Below, piece after piece: positions 15,570 to 24,809 of a DNA stretch of 64,000 nt (positions within the stretch are counted from its first letter, which is position 1; each line of letters begins with the position of its first letter). The notes beneath the pieces are model-generated. The model saw only the letters and a program-made list of their open reading frames with translations, searched no databases and was not told the DNA's origin. The translations under genes were made by a program, and so were the position numbers. This DNA comes from an uncultured Alphaproteobacteria bacterium (GTDB lineage: Bacteria; Pseudomonadota; Alphaproteobacteria; Micropepsales; Micropepsaceae). The stretch spans positions 16,744-80,743 of the forward strand of contig CADECX010000011.1 of NCBI GenBank assembly GCA_902825865.1, read 5' to 3'.

Positions 15570-17204
15570 TTGCCCGAGTTTTTCAAATCGGTTGGTGCGG
15601 CGCGTTTCGGCGTCATGGCCGGCGTGGCGGCGGTGCTGACCGCTTTCTTCCTCTATATAGCGGGCGCCATCACCGAACCGCCCAAGACCATCCTGTTCTC
15701 CGGCCTGGAGTCGCGCGATGCCGCCGCCGTGAGCGGCAAGCTGGACAGCATGGCCGTCAAATACGACGTCAAGGAGAACGGCACCATCCTGGTGCCGGCC
15801 GACCAGGTCACCAAGCTGCGCATGGCGCTGGCGCAGGACAATCTTCCCGCCGCCGGCGTGGGCTATGAGATTTTCGACAAGTCCGACACTTTCGGCACCA
15901 CCGCTTTTGTCCAGAACATCAACCATCAGCGCGCCTTGGAAGGCGAATTGTCGCGCTCGATGCAGACCATCGATGGCATTCAGGGCGCGCGCGTGCATCT
16001 GGTGGTCCCCGAACGCCAGATCTTTTCACGCGACGATCAGCAGCCCAGCGCCTCGGTGGTGCTCAAGACCAGCGGCAAGCTGGATCGCGGCCAGGTAAGG
16101 GCGGTGCAGCATATGGTGGCGGCGGCGGTTTCCGGCCTTGCCGCCGATCGCGTCGCCATCGTGGATGACCGCGGCAATCTGCTGGCCGGCGGCGACAACA
16201 AGTCCGGTCCCGACGCGCTCGCCCGCGCCCAGGACGAAGACACCGCCAATTACGAAAATTCGCTGAGGAGCCGCATCGAAGCCATCGTCAGTTCGGTGGT
16301 GGGCATGGGCCGCGTTCAAGTCCAAGTCGCCGCCGACATCAATTACAATCACACCCAGACCACCAGCGAAACTTTCGATCCCGATAGCAAGGTGGCGCGT
16401 TCCACCCAGACGGTGGAGCAGAATTCCGCCAACACCCAGGGCGGCAGCGGCGCCGCGGTATCGGTGGCCAGCGCCTTGCCGGGCGGCCAGGCCGGCCCTG
16501 CCCCGGGCGGCGAACAATCCAGGGATACGTCGGGGCGCACCGAGGAAACCATCAATTACGAAATTTCCAAGAAGGTCACGACGTCCACGGTGGACGGCGG
16601 CGATATAAAGAAACTGTCGGTGGCCGTGGTGGTGGATGGCTCCGGCGACACCGTCGCCGCCTACAAGCCGCGCACCGCCGACGAGATGGCCAAGATCACC
16701 GCCTTGGTGAAATCGGCAATCGGTTTCGACCAGGCGCGCGGCGATCAGGTGCAGGTCACCAACATGCAGTTCGCCCGCATGGAGCAGGCGGCCGGGACCG
16801 AAGCCCCCAAGCCGCTGCTCGGCCTGGACAGCGCCTATTGGTACAAAATCATCGAAGCCGCGATCTTGTGCCTGACCGCGCTCTTGATCGGACTGTTTGT
16901 CGCAAAGCCCCTGATCGGCCGCATGTTCGCGGCGCAAGGTGCGGCGGCGGGCGGACCGGCGGCACTCGCCAACGGCGGATCGGTGGTCGCGGGCGCCTTG
17001 CCGGCTCCGGCCGGCGCCGACCAGACCGCAAGTCCCGGGCAGGACGGCGTCCCCGCACTGCCGCGGCCCGGACCCAGCATCGATATCAGCCAGATTGACG
17101 GCCAGGTCCGCGAATCTTCCATCAAGAAAGTCGGTGAAGTGGTTTCCGCGCATCCCGAAGAAGCGCTGGCGATCATCCGCACCTGGCTCCACCAACCGGT
17201 CTAA
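15570..17204 (+). CDS. fliF: Flagellar MS-ring protein
   Basis: Builds the inner-membrane MS ring. The start is TTG 15570, rescued by a very strong ribosome site (GAGGAGGACATC). The 544-residue protein has an N-terminal membrane segment (about 10-32), the ring-building motifs of the secretin/PrgK-like fold (EGELSRSMQTIDGIQGARVH and VPERQIFSRDDQQPSASVVL), a glycine-rich loop at 290-330 and a second membrane segment (about 425-445). The C-terminal FliG-binding tail ends in HPEEALAIIRTWLHQ. First gene of the fliF-fliG-fliH-fliN-flbD-flhA run. Confidence 0.95.
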   Translation: MPEFFKSVGAARFGVMAGVAAVLTAFFLYIAGAITEPPKTILFSGLESRDAAAVSGKLDSMAVKYDVKENGTILVPADQVTKLRMALAQDNLPAAGVGYEIFDKSDTFGTTAFVQNINHQRALEGELSRSMQTIDGIQGARVHLVVPERQIFSRDDQQPSASVVLKTSGKLDRGQVRAVQHMVAAAVSGLAADRVAIVDDRGNLLAGGDNKSGPDALARAQDEDTANYENSLRSRIEAIVSSVVGMGRVQVQVAADINYNHTQTTSETFDPDSKVARSTQTVEQNSANTQGGSGAAVSVASALPGGQAGPAPGGEQSRDTSGRTEETINYEISKKVTTSTVDGGDIKKLSVAVVVDGSGDTVAAYKPRTADEMAKITALVKSAIGFDQARGDQVQVTNMQFARMEQAAGTEAPKPLLGLDSAYWYKIIEAAILCLTALLIGLFVAKPLIGRMFAAQGAAAGGPAALANGGSVVAGALPAPAGADQTASPGQDGVPALPRPGPSIDISQIDGQVRESSIKKVGEVVSAHPEEALAIIRTWLHQPV

Positions 17205-17207
17205 ATC

Positions 17208-18242
17208 ATGTCCAAAGCCCCCAAAGCCGCTGTCAAGGAAGACATCCGCTCCCTCACCGGGGCCGAGCGCGCCGCCATCATCATGCTCTCGCTGGGCGAG
17301 GACCATTCCCAGCAGGTCTGGAAGATGATGGACGAAGATGAGATCAAGGAAGTCTCCCAGGTCATGTCGAATCTGGGTTCGGTTTCCTCCGCCCTGATCG
17401 AGAAGCTGCTGGTCGACTTCGTTTCCCAGATGTCGGGCACCGGTTCGCTGATGGGCTCGTATGAATCCACCGAACGCCTGCTGGCCAATATCCTGCCCGG
17501 CGACAAGGTCGGCTCGATCATGGAAGAAATCCGCGGTCCCGCCGGCCGTACCATGTGGGACAAGCTGGCCAATGTGAACGAGACCGTTCTGGCCAACTAT
17601 CTCAAGAACGAATATCCCCAGACCGTTTCGGTGGTGCTGAGCAAGATCAAGCCGGAACATGCCGCACGTGTCCTTGGCGCCTTGCCCGAGGAGTTTGCCC
17701 TGGAAGTGGTGCAGCGCATGTTGCGCATGGAAAGCGTGCAGAAGGACATCCTGGACAAGGTCGAACAGACGCTTCGGGTGGAATTCATGTCCAACCTGGC
17801 GCGTACCGCCAAGCGCGACGCCCATGAGCAGATGGCGGAAATTTTCAACAATTTCGACCGCCAGACCGAAAGCCGCTTCATCACCGCCCTGGAAGAGCGT
17901 TCGCGCGACGCCGCCGAACGCATCAAGGCCCTGATGTTCACCTTCGAGGATCTGGCCAAGCTCGATCCGGGCTCGATCCAGACCCTGTTGCGCAATGTCG
18001 AAAAGGACAAGCTGGGCCTGGCGCTGAAGGGCGCCACCGACGGCCTGCGCGATGTCTTCTTCTCCAATATGAGCGAACGCGCCGGCAAGATCCTGCGCGA
18101 CGACATGGAAGCCATGGGTCCCGTGCGTCTCAAGGACGTCGATGAAGCCCAGATGCGCATGGTCAATATCGCCAAGGACCTGGCCAATAAGGGCGAGATC
18201 ATGATCGCCGGCGGCAGCGCCGAAGACGAGTTGGTATACTGA
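17208..18242 (+). CDS. fliG: Flagellar motor switch protein FliG
   Basis: The rotor protein that meets the stator. The 344 residues comprise the N-terminal domain ([20 protein letters not shown]), the middle domain with the EHPQT-type motif as [14 protein letters not shown], and the C-terminal torque domain with charged helix [20 protein letters not shown] and [23 protein letters not shown] end (actual [19 protein letters not shown]). It starts three bases after fliF and overlaps fliH by one base (TGATG), indicating translational coupling. Confidence 0.97.
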   Translation: MSKAPKAAVKEDIRSLTGAERAAIIMLSLGEDHSQQVWKMMDEDEIKEVSQVMSNLGSVSSALIEKLLVDFVSQMSGTGSLMGSYESTERLLANILPGDKVGSIMEEIRGPAGRTMWDKLANVNETVLANYLKNEYPQTVSVVLSKIKPEHAARVLGALPEEFALEVVQRMLRMESVQKDILDKVEQTLRVEFMSNLARTAKRDAHEQMAEIFNNFDRQTESRFITALEERSRDAAERIKALMFTFEDLAKLDPGSIQTLLRNVEKDKLGLALKGATDGLRDVFFSNMSERAGKILRDDMEAMGPVRLKDVDEAQMRMVNIAKDLANKGEIMIAGGSAEDELVY

Positions 18243-18874
18243 TGACCGCCGCCAAACACAGCGCCCCAAAGTTCACCTTCGACACCGAGTTCGCCGGCAA
18301 CGAAGACCGCCGCGCCCCGGCCGCTCAGGCGCGCCAAAAACAGACTCTGACCATCGAGGAGCTGGAAAGCCTCAAGAATACTGCCCGCAACGAAGGCGAA
18401 AGCAGCGCTCAGGCCCGCGCCACCGATGCCCTGGAACGCACCATCGCCGCTTTGACCATCTCCGTGCGCGCCGCGCTGGATGTCAGCCATGCCGAAATCG
18501 AGCAGGTGCGCGACGATGCCGCCCGCCTGGCTTTGGCGATGGCCAGGAAGATCGCGCCCGCCGCCCTTGCCGCCTTGCCCACCGGCGATGTGGAAGTGGC
18601 CCTGCGCCAGGCCATGCACCAGGCCATCGCCGAGCCGCGCATCACCCTGCGCGCCGCCCCCGCCGTGACGGCGGTGCTGGAGCCCCGGCTGAACGATATT
18701 GCCCATGAAGAAGGTTATGAGGGCCGCGTCCTGATCGCCGCCGACCCCGCCATGACCGGCGCCGATTGCCGTATCGAATGGCGCGGCGGCGGCGCCGAAC
18801 GCAGCGAGACCGTCATCGAGGACGCGCTGAACGCCCTTATTTCCCGTCATTTCTCGCACACAGTGAAAGGATAA
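18242..18874 (+). CDS. fliH: Flagellar export regulator FliH (FlbE type)
   Basis: FliH/FlbE regulates the export ATPase FliI. The 210-residue protein has a charged, alanine-rich N-terminal half (residues 35-90) predicted as a coiled coil with small-residue repeats. Its C-terminal domain resembles FliH/V-ATPase E subunits (VRDDAARLALAMARKIAPAA, then LIAADPAMTGADCRIEWRGG, the 'D..l..G.c.ve...G' motif) and ends in an aromatic helix. It sits between fliG and fliN as flbE does in Caulobacter. Sequence divergence is typical of this protein; context carries much of the call. Confidence 0.85.
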   Translation: MTAAKHSAPKFTFDTEFAGNEDRRAPAAQARQKQTLTIEELESLKNTARNEGESSAQARATDALERTIAALTISVRAALDVSHAEIEQVRDDAARLALAMARKIAPAALAALPTGDVEVALRQAMHQAIAEPRITLRAAPAVTAVLEPRLNDIAHEEGYEGRVLIAADPAMTGADCRIEWRGGGAERSETVIEDALNALISRHFSHTVKG

Positions 18875-18878
18875 TCCC

Positions 18879-19238
18879 ATGGCGACCGACAATGTCGATC
18901 TGCCCGATCTCAGCCAGGAAGGCGCGCCCGGTTCCTCCGGCGCCTTGCTCAATGCCGACATGCCGATGGAAGCCGCGCCCAAGCATACGGCGTCGGATCT
19001 TGAGGCGGTGTTCGATGTTCCGGTCACGGTCAGCGCCGTCTTGGGCAAGAGCGGCATGGAAGTCAGCCAGCTTTTGAAACTGGGCCGCGGCACCATCGTC
19101 GAGCTGGACCGCAAGGTCGGCGAAGCCATCGACATCTATGTCAACGACCGGCTGGTCGCACGCGGTGAAGTCGTGCTGGTGGAAGACCGGCTGGGCATCA
19201 CCATGACGGAAATCATCAAGGCCGGGTCCGGCTCTTAA
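18879..19238 (+). CDS. fliN: Flagellar motor switch protein FliN
   Basis: C-ring component. The 119-residue protein has a variable N-terminal 40 residues and a SpoA (surface presentation of antigens) domain: FDVPVTVSAVLGKSGMEVSQ, then LLKLGRGTIVELDRKVGEAI and VNDRLVARGEVVLVEDRLGI. The match to FliN is close to textbook. Ribosome site AAAGGATAATCCC. No FliM is encoded in this window. Confidence 0.97.
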   Translation: MATDNVDLPDLSQEGAPGSSGALLNADMPMEAAPKHTASDLEAVFDVPVTVSAVLGKSGMEVSQLLKLGRGTIVELDRKVGEAIDIYVNDRLVARGEVVLVEDRLGITMTEIIKAGSGS

Positions 19239-19263
19239 TCAAGTTACTTGAAGGACAATCGCT

Positions 19264-20640
19264 ATGCGTCTCTTAATCGTCGGCGGACTGCAGGGCCAGA
19301 TCGGCCTCGCCACCAAAATCGCCATGGACAAGGGTGCCAAGGTCACCCACGCCATGGATATCGAGCAGGCGCTTGCCACTCTTCGCGGCGGCATCGGCGC
19401 CGACCTGGTGTTCTGCGATGTCGGCCTGGATATCGGCGCCCTGGTGCGCGGCCTGGCGGCGGAACGCATCTGCACCCCGGTGGTTGCCTGCGGCATCGGC
19501 ACCGACACGCGCCGCGCGGTCGAGGCGATCCGCGCCGGCGCCAAGGAATATCTGCCCCTGCCCGCCGACGCCGAACTGATCGCGGCGGTGCTGGCGGCGG
19601 TGGCCGATGAATCCCATCAGCTGGTCTATGAAGACGAAGCCATGGCGGCGGTTCTCAGCCTGGCCGACCAGATCGCCGGCAGCGAAGCCTCCATCCTGGT
19701 GACCGGCGAAAGCGGCACCGGTAAGGAAGTGCTGGCCCGTTACGTCCATCGCAAGTCGGCGCGCAACGACAAGCCCTTTATTTCCGTGAACTGCGCCGCG
19801 ATCCCGGAAAACCTGCTGGAATCCGAATTGTTCGGCCACGAAAAGGGCGCCTTTACCGGCGCCATCGCCCGCCGCATCGGCAAGTTCGAAGAGGCCAATG
19901 GCGGCACCCTGCTGCTGGACGAAATCAGCGAGATGGATGCGCGCCTGCAGGCCAAATTGCTGCGCGCCATTCAGGAACGCGAGATCGACCGCGTCGGTGG
20001 CACCAAGCCGGTCAAGGTGGATATCCGCATCATCGCCACCTCCAACCGCGACCTGGCGGAAGCCGTCAAGCACGGCACCTTCCGCGAAGACCTTCTCTAT
20101 CGCCTGAACGTGGTCAATCTGCGCCTGCCCGCCCTGCGCGAGCGGCCCAAGGATATCCGCGCTTTGGCGCATCATTTCGCGCGCAAATATGCCGAAGCCA
20201 ATGGCGTGCCCTATCGCTCCATTTCCTCCCAGACCGAACGCCTGCTGCTCGGCCACTACTGGAAAGGCAATGTCCGCGAGCTGGAAAACACCATCCATCG
20301 CGCCGTGCTGCTGGCGAGCGGCGCCGAAATCGGCCCCGAAGCCATCCGCCTGCCCGACGGCACCCAGGTCGGCGCCGCTTCGACGATCATGCCGCAAAAT
20401 CCCAGCGTGCAAAGCGCGGTGGTTTCGGCCACTGCCGTGACGCGCGGCCTGGTGGGACGCACCGTCAGCGATGTCGAGCGCGACCTGATCCTGGACACTT
20501 TGGACCATTGCCTGGGCAACCGCACCCATGCCGCCAATATCCTGGGCATCTCCATCCGCACCCTGCGCAACAAACTGCGGGAGTATTCGGATTCGGGCCT
20601 GTCGATTCCCAATCATGGCGAACAGCGCGCCGCGGGCTAA
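19264..20640 (+). CDS. flbD: Sigma-54-dependent flagellar activator FlbD
   Basis: NtrC-family activator of late flagellar genes. Domains: degenerate receiver (1-115), AAA+ ATPase (about 125-355) and a Fis-type helix-turn-helix (about 425-448, HAANILGISIRTLRNKLREY). Walker A is GESGTGKE at 148-155, the sigma-54-contacting GAFTGA loop is at 195-200 and Walker B is GGTLLLDE at 213-220. The receiver keeps the aspartate equivalent D52 but lacks the acidic pair near the N-terminus (LLIVGGLQG) and the conserved lysine (EYLPLP), as expected for FlbD, which does not follow normal His-Asp control. Position after fliN matches Caulobacter; the sigma-54 promoters at 11082 and 11273 are likely targets. Confidence 0.93.
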   Translation: MRLLIVGGLQGQIGLATKIAMDKGAKVTHAMDIEQALATLRGGIGADLVFCDVGLDIGALVRGLAAERICTPVVACGIGTDTRRAVEAIRAGAKEYLPLPADAELIAAVLAAVADESHQLVYEDEAMAAVLSLADQIAGSEASILVTGESGTGKEVLARYVHRKSARNDKPFISVNCAAIPENLLESELFGHEKGAFTGAIARRIGKFEEANGGTLLLDEISEMDARLQAKLLRAIQEREIDRVGGTKPVKVDIRIIATSNRDLAEAVKHGTFREDLLYRLNVVNLRLPALRERPKDIRALAHHFARKYAEANGVPYRSISSQTERLLLGHYWKGNVRELENTIHRAVLLASGAEIGPEAIRLPDGTQVGAASTIMPQNPSVQSAVVSATAVTRGLVGRTVSDVERDLILDTLDHCLGNRTHAANILGISIRTLRNKLREYSDSGLSIPNHGEQRAAG

Positions 20641-20658
20641 TTTTCAAGGTTGATTTGA

Positions 20659-22758
20659 ATGTCTGACATCGGCACCGCAGCCAAGGGCTTTGATCTGACA
20701 CCAGCCAAGATCGGCGACTTCATTCGCCGGTCCGATCTGGGCCTGGCGATCGGCATCATGGCCATTCTGGTGGTGCTGATCCTGCCGCTGCCGACCTGGC
20801 TGCTGGACGTGTCGCTGGCCTTCTCGCTGAGCTTCTCGATCCTGATCCTGATGACGGCGGTGTTCATCCGCAAGCCGCTGGAATTCTCGTCCTTCCCCAC
20901 CATCCTGCTGATCACCACCCTGCTGCGGCTGGCGCTGAACCTGGCCTCCACCCGCCTGATCCTGGCCCATGGCAATGAAGGCACCGCCGCGTCCGGCTAT
21001 GTCATCCAGGCCTTCGGCAATCTGGTGATGCAGGGCAATTTCGTCATCGGCTTGATCGTCTTCGCCATCCTGATCATCGTCAACTTCATCGTCATCACCA
21101 AGGGCTCGGGCCGCATCGCCGAAGTGGCGGCGCGCTTCAGCTTGGACGCCATGCCCGGCAAGCAGATGGCGATCGACGCCGATCTGTCCGCCGGCCTGAT
21201 CGACGAAAAGGACGCCAAGGCCCGCCGCAAGACCATCGAAGCGGAATCCAATTTCTTCGGCGCCATGGACGGCGCCAGCAAATTCGTGCGCGGCGACGCC
21301 ATTGCTGGCCTGCTGATCGTGGGCATCAATATTGTCGGCGGCATCATCATCGGCGTGGTGCAAGAAGGCATGAGCTTCGCCGATGCCAGCCACACCTTCA
21401 CCTTGCTGTCTGTGGGTGACGGGCTGGTGTCGCAGATGCCGGCGCTGATCGTTTCGACCGCCGCCGGCCTGATGGTCTCCAAGGCCGGTGTCGAAGGCGC
21501 CGCCGACAAAGCGCTGATGACCCAGCTCTCCTTCTATCCTCAGGCGCTCGGCATGGCCGCCGCGGTGATGGGCATTGTCGCGGTGCTGCCCGGCATGCCG
21601 ACCCTGGTGTTTGGCGGCCTGTCGCTGGGCACCGGTGCGTTGGCCTATTATGCCTTCAAGCGCAAGGATGCCCGCACCGCCCAGGCCGCCGCCGAAGTCG
21701 CCGGTGTCGAAGGCCCGCCCAAGGAAGAACCGATCTCGTCCGCTTTGGCGCTGGATCTTCTGCGCATCGAACTCGGCTATGGCTTGCTGCCGCTGATCAA
21801 CGATGTGCAGGGCCATCGCATCACCGACCAGATCAAGGCGTTGCGCCGCCAGTTGGCGCAGGAAATGGGCTTTGTCATGCCCGCCGTGCGCATCCTGGAC
21901 AATATGCAGCTGGGCGCCAACGAGTACCGCATCCGCATCAAGGAATTCGATTCCGGCAAGGGCGAGCTGTTTCCCGGCAGCTTGCTGATCATGGATCCCA
22001 AGGGCCTGCCTATCGATCTGCCCGGCACCGCCACCACCGAGCCGGCTTTCGGCCTGCCCGCGACCTGGGTTTCCGGCAGCCTGAAGGAAGAAGCGTCTTT
22101 CCGCGGTTTCACCGTGGTCGATCCCGGCACCGTGCTGACCACCCATCTTACCGAAGTGCTCAAAAGCCATATGGCGGAGCTGCTCTCCTATGCCGAGACC
22201 AAGAAGCTGCTGGACGATCTGCCGCCGGAGAACAAGAAGCTGGTGGAAGAACTGATCCCGTCGCAGATCTCGGTCACCGGGGTGCAACGCGTGCTGCAGA
22301 CCCTGCTCGGCGAACGCGTTTCGATCCGCGATCTGCCCGCCATCCTGGAAGGCATTGCCGAAGCGGTCGGCCACACCAAGAACGCGCTCTACATCACCGA
22401 ACATGTGCGCGCGCGCCTGGCCCGCCAGCTTTGCCACGCCAACCTTTCACCGGGCGGCTATCTGCCGCTGATCGCACTGTCGCCCAATTGGGAGCAAGCC
22501 TTCGCGGAAAGCATTGTGGGCACCGGCGAAGAGCGCCAGCTCGCCATGGCGCCGTCCAAGCTGCAGCAATTCATCCAGCAGGTCCGCGAGGCTTTCGACG
22601 AGGCCGGCACCAAGAATGAAGTGCCGATTTTGCTGACCAGCCCGCAGATCCGCCCCTTTGTGCGCTCCATCGTTGAACGCTTCCGTCCCCAGACGGTGGT
22701 GATGAGCCAGAACGAAATCCACGCCTCGGTGCGCCTGCGCACCCTTGGCCAGGTTTAA
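20659..22758 (+). CDS. flhA: Flagellar export gate protein FlhA
   Basis: Core of the type III export gate. The 699-residue protein has about eight N-terminal membrane helices (35-335) and a cytosolic C-terminal domain (about 365-699). The FHIPEP-family signature region is visible at about 155-185 (RIAEVAARFSLDAMPGKQMA, then IDADLSAGLIDEKDA), which is the highly conserved cytoplasmic loop. The C-terminal part ends with the usual ETVVMSQNEI-like segment (TVVMSQNEIHASVRLRTLGQV region). It follows flbD closely and precedes the flhF-like gene by five bases. Confidence 0.97.
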   Translation: MSDIGTAAKGFDLTPAKIGDFIRRSDLGLAIGIMAILVVLILPLPTWLLDVSLAFSLSFSILILMTAVFIRKPLEFSSFPTILLITTLLRLALNLASTRLILAHGNEGTAASGYVIQAFGNLVMQGNFVIGLIVFAILIIVNFIVITKGSGRIAEVAARFSLDAMPGKQMAIDADLSAGLIDEKDAKARRKTIEAESNFFGAMDGASKFVRGDAIAGLLIVGINIVGGIIIGVVQEGMSFADASHTFTLLSVGDGLVSQMPALIVSTAAGLMVSKAGVEGAADKALMTQLSFYPQALGMAAAVMGIVAVLPGMPTLVFGGLSLGTGALAYYAFKRKDARTAQAAAEVAGVEGPPKEEPISSALALDLLRIELGYGLLPLINDVQGHRITDQIKALRRQLAQEMGFVMPAVRILDNMQLGANEYRIRIKEFDSGKGELFPGSLLIMDPKGLPIDLPGTATTEPAFGLPATWVSGSLKEEASFRGFTVVDPGTVLTTHLTEVLKSHMAELLSYAETKKLLDDLPPENKKLVEELIPSQISVTGVQRVLQTLLGERVSIRDLPAILEGIAEAVGHTKNALYITEHVRARLARQLCHANLSPGGYLPLIALSPNWEQAFAESIVGTGEERQLAMAPSKLQQFIQQVREAFDEAGTKNEVPILLTSPQIRPFVRSIVERFRPQTVVMSQNEIHASVRLRTLGQV

Positions 22759-22763
22759 CGGCC

Positions 22764-23474
22764 ATGGCCCAGCCTCAAGCCAGAGAGCGCTGCAACCTCA
22801 TCGCCTTCCCGCGCGCCGTTCTGCACAATCTGTTGGGCGAGACCATGAAGCGCCACCGCTTGCCGGAAGGTCTGGCCCAGGCTCTGGTGCGGGAAGCCGC
22901 AATTTTTCCCGACGCCGGTGTTGACGGCGCTTTGGCCCGCGCGCTGAGCCAGCGCCTAAAGTCCAAGCCGATCGATTTGGAAAAGGCGCGCGGCATCCTG
23001 CTGGTGGGACCGGCGGGATCCGGCAAAAGCGCGGTTGCCGCCAAAATCCATCATGCCGCCACCCTGATCGGGCGCAAGACCGAGCTGACCCGCGCCGATG
23101 GCGGGCTGGCGCTGTTTCGCACCGGCACCAATCCGCCGGAGCTGCTGACGGTGATGGAAGCCGACGGCTTCAATCCGCTCAGTGCCCGCGCCGCCAGCGC
23201 CTTCAGCGCATTGGGCGAAATTGAAGGCGTGGAGACCATCGGGGTTGTTTCGGCGCTCAGCGATGCCGAGGATGTCAGCGACATCGTAAGTGCTTTCCGC
23301 TTCCGGCGGGTGATCATCACCAATATGGACCGCACCCGGCGCCTGGGCGCGGCGCTCGCCGCCTGCCTGTCCAGCGCCAGCCTCGCCCATGTCACCCACG
23401 GCGCAAGGCCGGAAGATGGCTTGGACATGCTGGAGCCCGCCGCCCTGGCGGCGCAGATGCTTCTCAGCCATTAA
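22764..23474 (+). CDS. Reduced FlhF-like P-loop protein
   Basis: A 236-residue protein directly after flhA. An N-terminal four-helix-like region (30-70) precedes a P-loop GPAGSGKSAVAAKI at about 79-92, then the segment TNMDRTRRLGAALAACLSSA (about 190-209), which matches the SRP/FlhF GTPase motif 'TK.D...RLG..L.....' and is followed by VTHGARPEDGLDML. The usual NG-domain motifs between are shortened or altered, and the family's basic N-terminal half is missing (FlhF is normally 350-450 residues). It is likely a degenerate SRP-type GTPase helping place the flagellum at a pole; activity is uncertain. Confidence 0.65.
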   Translation: MAQPQARERCNLIAFPRAVLHNLLGETMKRHRLPEGLAQALVREAAIFPDAGVDGALARALSQRLKSKPIDLEKARGILLVGPAGSGKSAVAAKIHHAATLIGRKTELTRADGGLALFRTGTNPPELLTVMEADGFNPLSARAASAFSALGEIEGVETIGVVSALSDAEDVSDIVSAFRFRRVIITNMDRTRRLGAALAACLSSASLAHVTHGARPEDGLDMLEPAALAAQMLLSH

Positions 23475-23494
23475 AAAGCGCGTCAGCGCTTTTT
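23473..23494. terminator. Bidirectional terminator closing the fliF-flhA operon
   Basis: A perfect 9-bp stem AAAAAGCGC/GCGCTTTTT with GTCA loop. It overlaps the flhF-like stop and the last codons of the convergent DoxX gene. Confidence 0.75.
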
Positions 23495-23923
23495 GCCGCC
23501 GCCGCCACCACCGCCGGTCTTACCGCGATTGTCGAGCGCAAACGGCCCCGGCCCCGATCCCACCAGCAAAAGCAACCCGCCGCAGATCGCGAAATCGCGG
23601 GCGAAGATGCCGAATTGCTGGGCGCGCGCGGCCGGATCGGCATAGTGCCAAAAGTCGTGCATGGTGACGGCCGCGATCATGGTCATGCCGAACAAGATGA
23701 TTGCGGCATGGCGGGTATGATAGCCGAACAGAAGCGAGATGCTGCCCATCGCGATCAAGAGCAGTACCACCAGCAGGACCAGCGGCGGCAGCGGCACTTG
23801 CTTGGTCGTCAGATCGGCGGCGATCGTGTGCCAATTGTTTACGATGTCGATCGCACTGGTCAGATAGAACCAGACAAAAGCACAGCGGCCAAAGAACGGC
23901 GAAATGGTTTCCGCGAATGACAT
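23483..23923 (-). CDS. DoxX-family membrane protein
   Basis: A 146-residue protein with four hydrophobic helices (about 12-30, 48-66, 70-88, 104-122). The pattern FFGRCAFVWFYLTSAIDIVN, then GYHTRHAAIILFGMTMIAAV with the following H-D-F-W-H, fits the DoxX/SURF4-like family, linked to quinone-dependent sulfur or redox reactions. It ends in a glycine/lysine-rich tail (GGGGGGGKKR). It is convergent with the flagellar operon and unrelated to it. The exact function is unknown. Confidence 0.75.
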   Translation of the reverse strand: MSFAETISPFFGRCAFVWFYLTSAIDIVNNWHTIAADLTTKQVPLPPLVLLVVLLLIAMGSISLLFGYHTRHAAIILFGMTMIAAVTMHDFWHYADPAARAQQFGIFARDFAICGGLLLLVGSGPGPFALDNRGKTGGGGGGGKKR

Positions 23924-24132
23924 GCCCTGACGCCCCCTGACTGCCGGAACCCATGCTTGGCCTGGCAGCGACTCAACGGCGGAATCATAGGCCAGCCGCG
24001 CCGCGGTTCAACGGCATGGTTAAAGAAAACGCGCTCTTTTTGTCACGGAAAGAGCTCGGGTGTGACTCTTATGGAACGCAGAATTGGGCGGCCGCGTTAT
24101 TGCGGCGAAGGGTTCTATTCGAGGCCTCACCC

Positions 24133-24357
24133 ATGTCAGCAATTGGCATATCCGCCCCCCGCGGAAAGGGCTTTGCGGTTTCCGCGCACGCCGATTTCCG
24201 GCACGACCATCTTGTCTTTGAACGCCAGCAATCCCTGGCCTTGCGGGAAAAGGAATGGGAGGTGCGGATTCAGCCGCTTCTGCCCTGGAGTGCGTTAATC
24301 ATGCGGGGCGTGGGCGTAACGATCTTCGTTGCCGCGATCCTGGCAATGATGATCTGA
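24133..24357 (+). CDS. Small single-pass membrane protein
   Basis: Seventy-four residues from ATG 24133. A soluble charged region (1-50, with LVFERQQSLALREKEWEVRI) is followed by one C-terminal transmembrane helix (about 52-73, LIMRGVGVTIFVAAILAMMI). The frame extends further upstream, but those codons overlap non-coding-looking sequence. I do not recognise the family. The ribosome site is weak (CGAGG). It lies between the DoxX gene and fliJ, not in an operon with either. Confidence 0.55.
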   Translation: MSAIGISAPRGKGFAVSAHADFRHDHLVFERQQSLALREKEWEVRIQPLLPWSALIMRGVGVTIFVAAILAMMI

Positions 24358-24380
24358 AGGGCTACCGCTCCGGTTAGCGC

Positions 24381-24809
24381 TTAAGCGCTACGCAAAGCGT
24401 GTTTCCGCAGATGGCGAACCAGAGCGATTTCGTCCAAACGCGCCTGAGCCCGGCGAGCCTGCATTTCGCTCAGCCGCTTGGCTTGCTGCTCGGTGGCGAC
24501 TTCCAGCGATTTGAGGTCATGGAAGGCGTCGGTCAGGTCCTGCTGGGCGGCGGCGTACTCGCGTTCGATTTCCTTGAGCGTGGTGCGCAGATTTTCGCGC
24601 CGCGCCTCGATGGAACGCAGAAAGGACGGAAAGGCCAGACGGCCGATATCGGAATCGCCGGCGCGCTGCTTTTCGCGCGCCACATTGTCGTCCAGGTCGG
24701 TCAGCTTGCGCTCCAGATCCGCCTTCATGGCGTCGATCGAGGCCATGCGGCGTTTCATTTCATCGACGCGAAAGCGCTTGAGGCGCAGCAGCGTATCGGC
24801 CCGGTTCAT
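24381..24809 (-). CDS. fliJ: Flagellar export chaperone FliJ
   Basis: FliJ helps export of flagellar components with FliI. The 142-residue protein is almost entirely a charged coiled coil. The N-terminus [20 protein letters not shown] is the FliJ pattern, and the chain continues through [20 protein letters not shown] to [20 protein letters not shown]. Its start overlaps the end of fliI by four bases (ATGA), so translation is coupled. A small palindrome (24375-24390) overlaps the stop. Confidence 0.88.
   Translation of the reverse strand: MNRADTLLRLKRFRVDEMKRRMASIDAMKADLERKLTDLDDNVAREKQRAGDSDIGRLAFPSFLRSIEARRENLRTTLKEIEREYAAAQQDLTDAFHDLKSLEVATEQQAKRLSEMQARRAQARLDEIALVRHLRKHALRSA

Noticed and set aside
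16026..18269. 747-codon minus-strand open frame opposite fliF-fliG
   Set aside because: Antisense shadow; the opposite strand encodes intact FliF and FliG and the frame has no start signal or recognisable domain.
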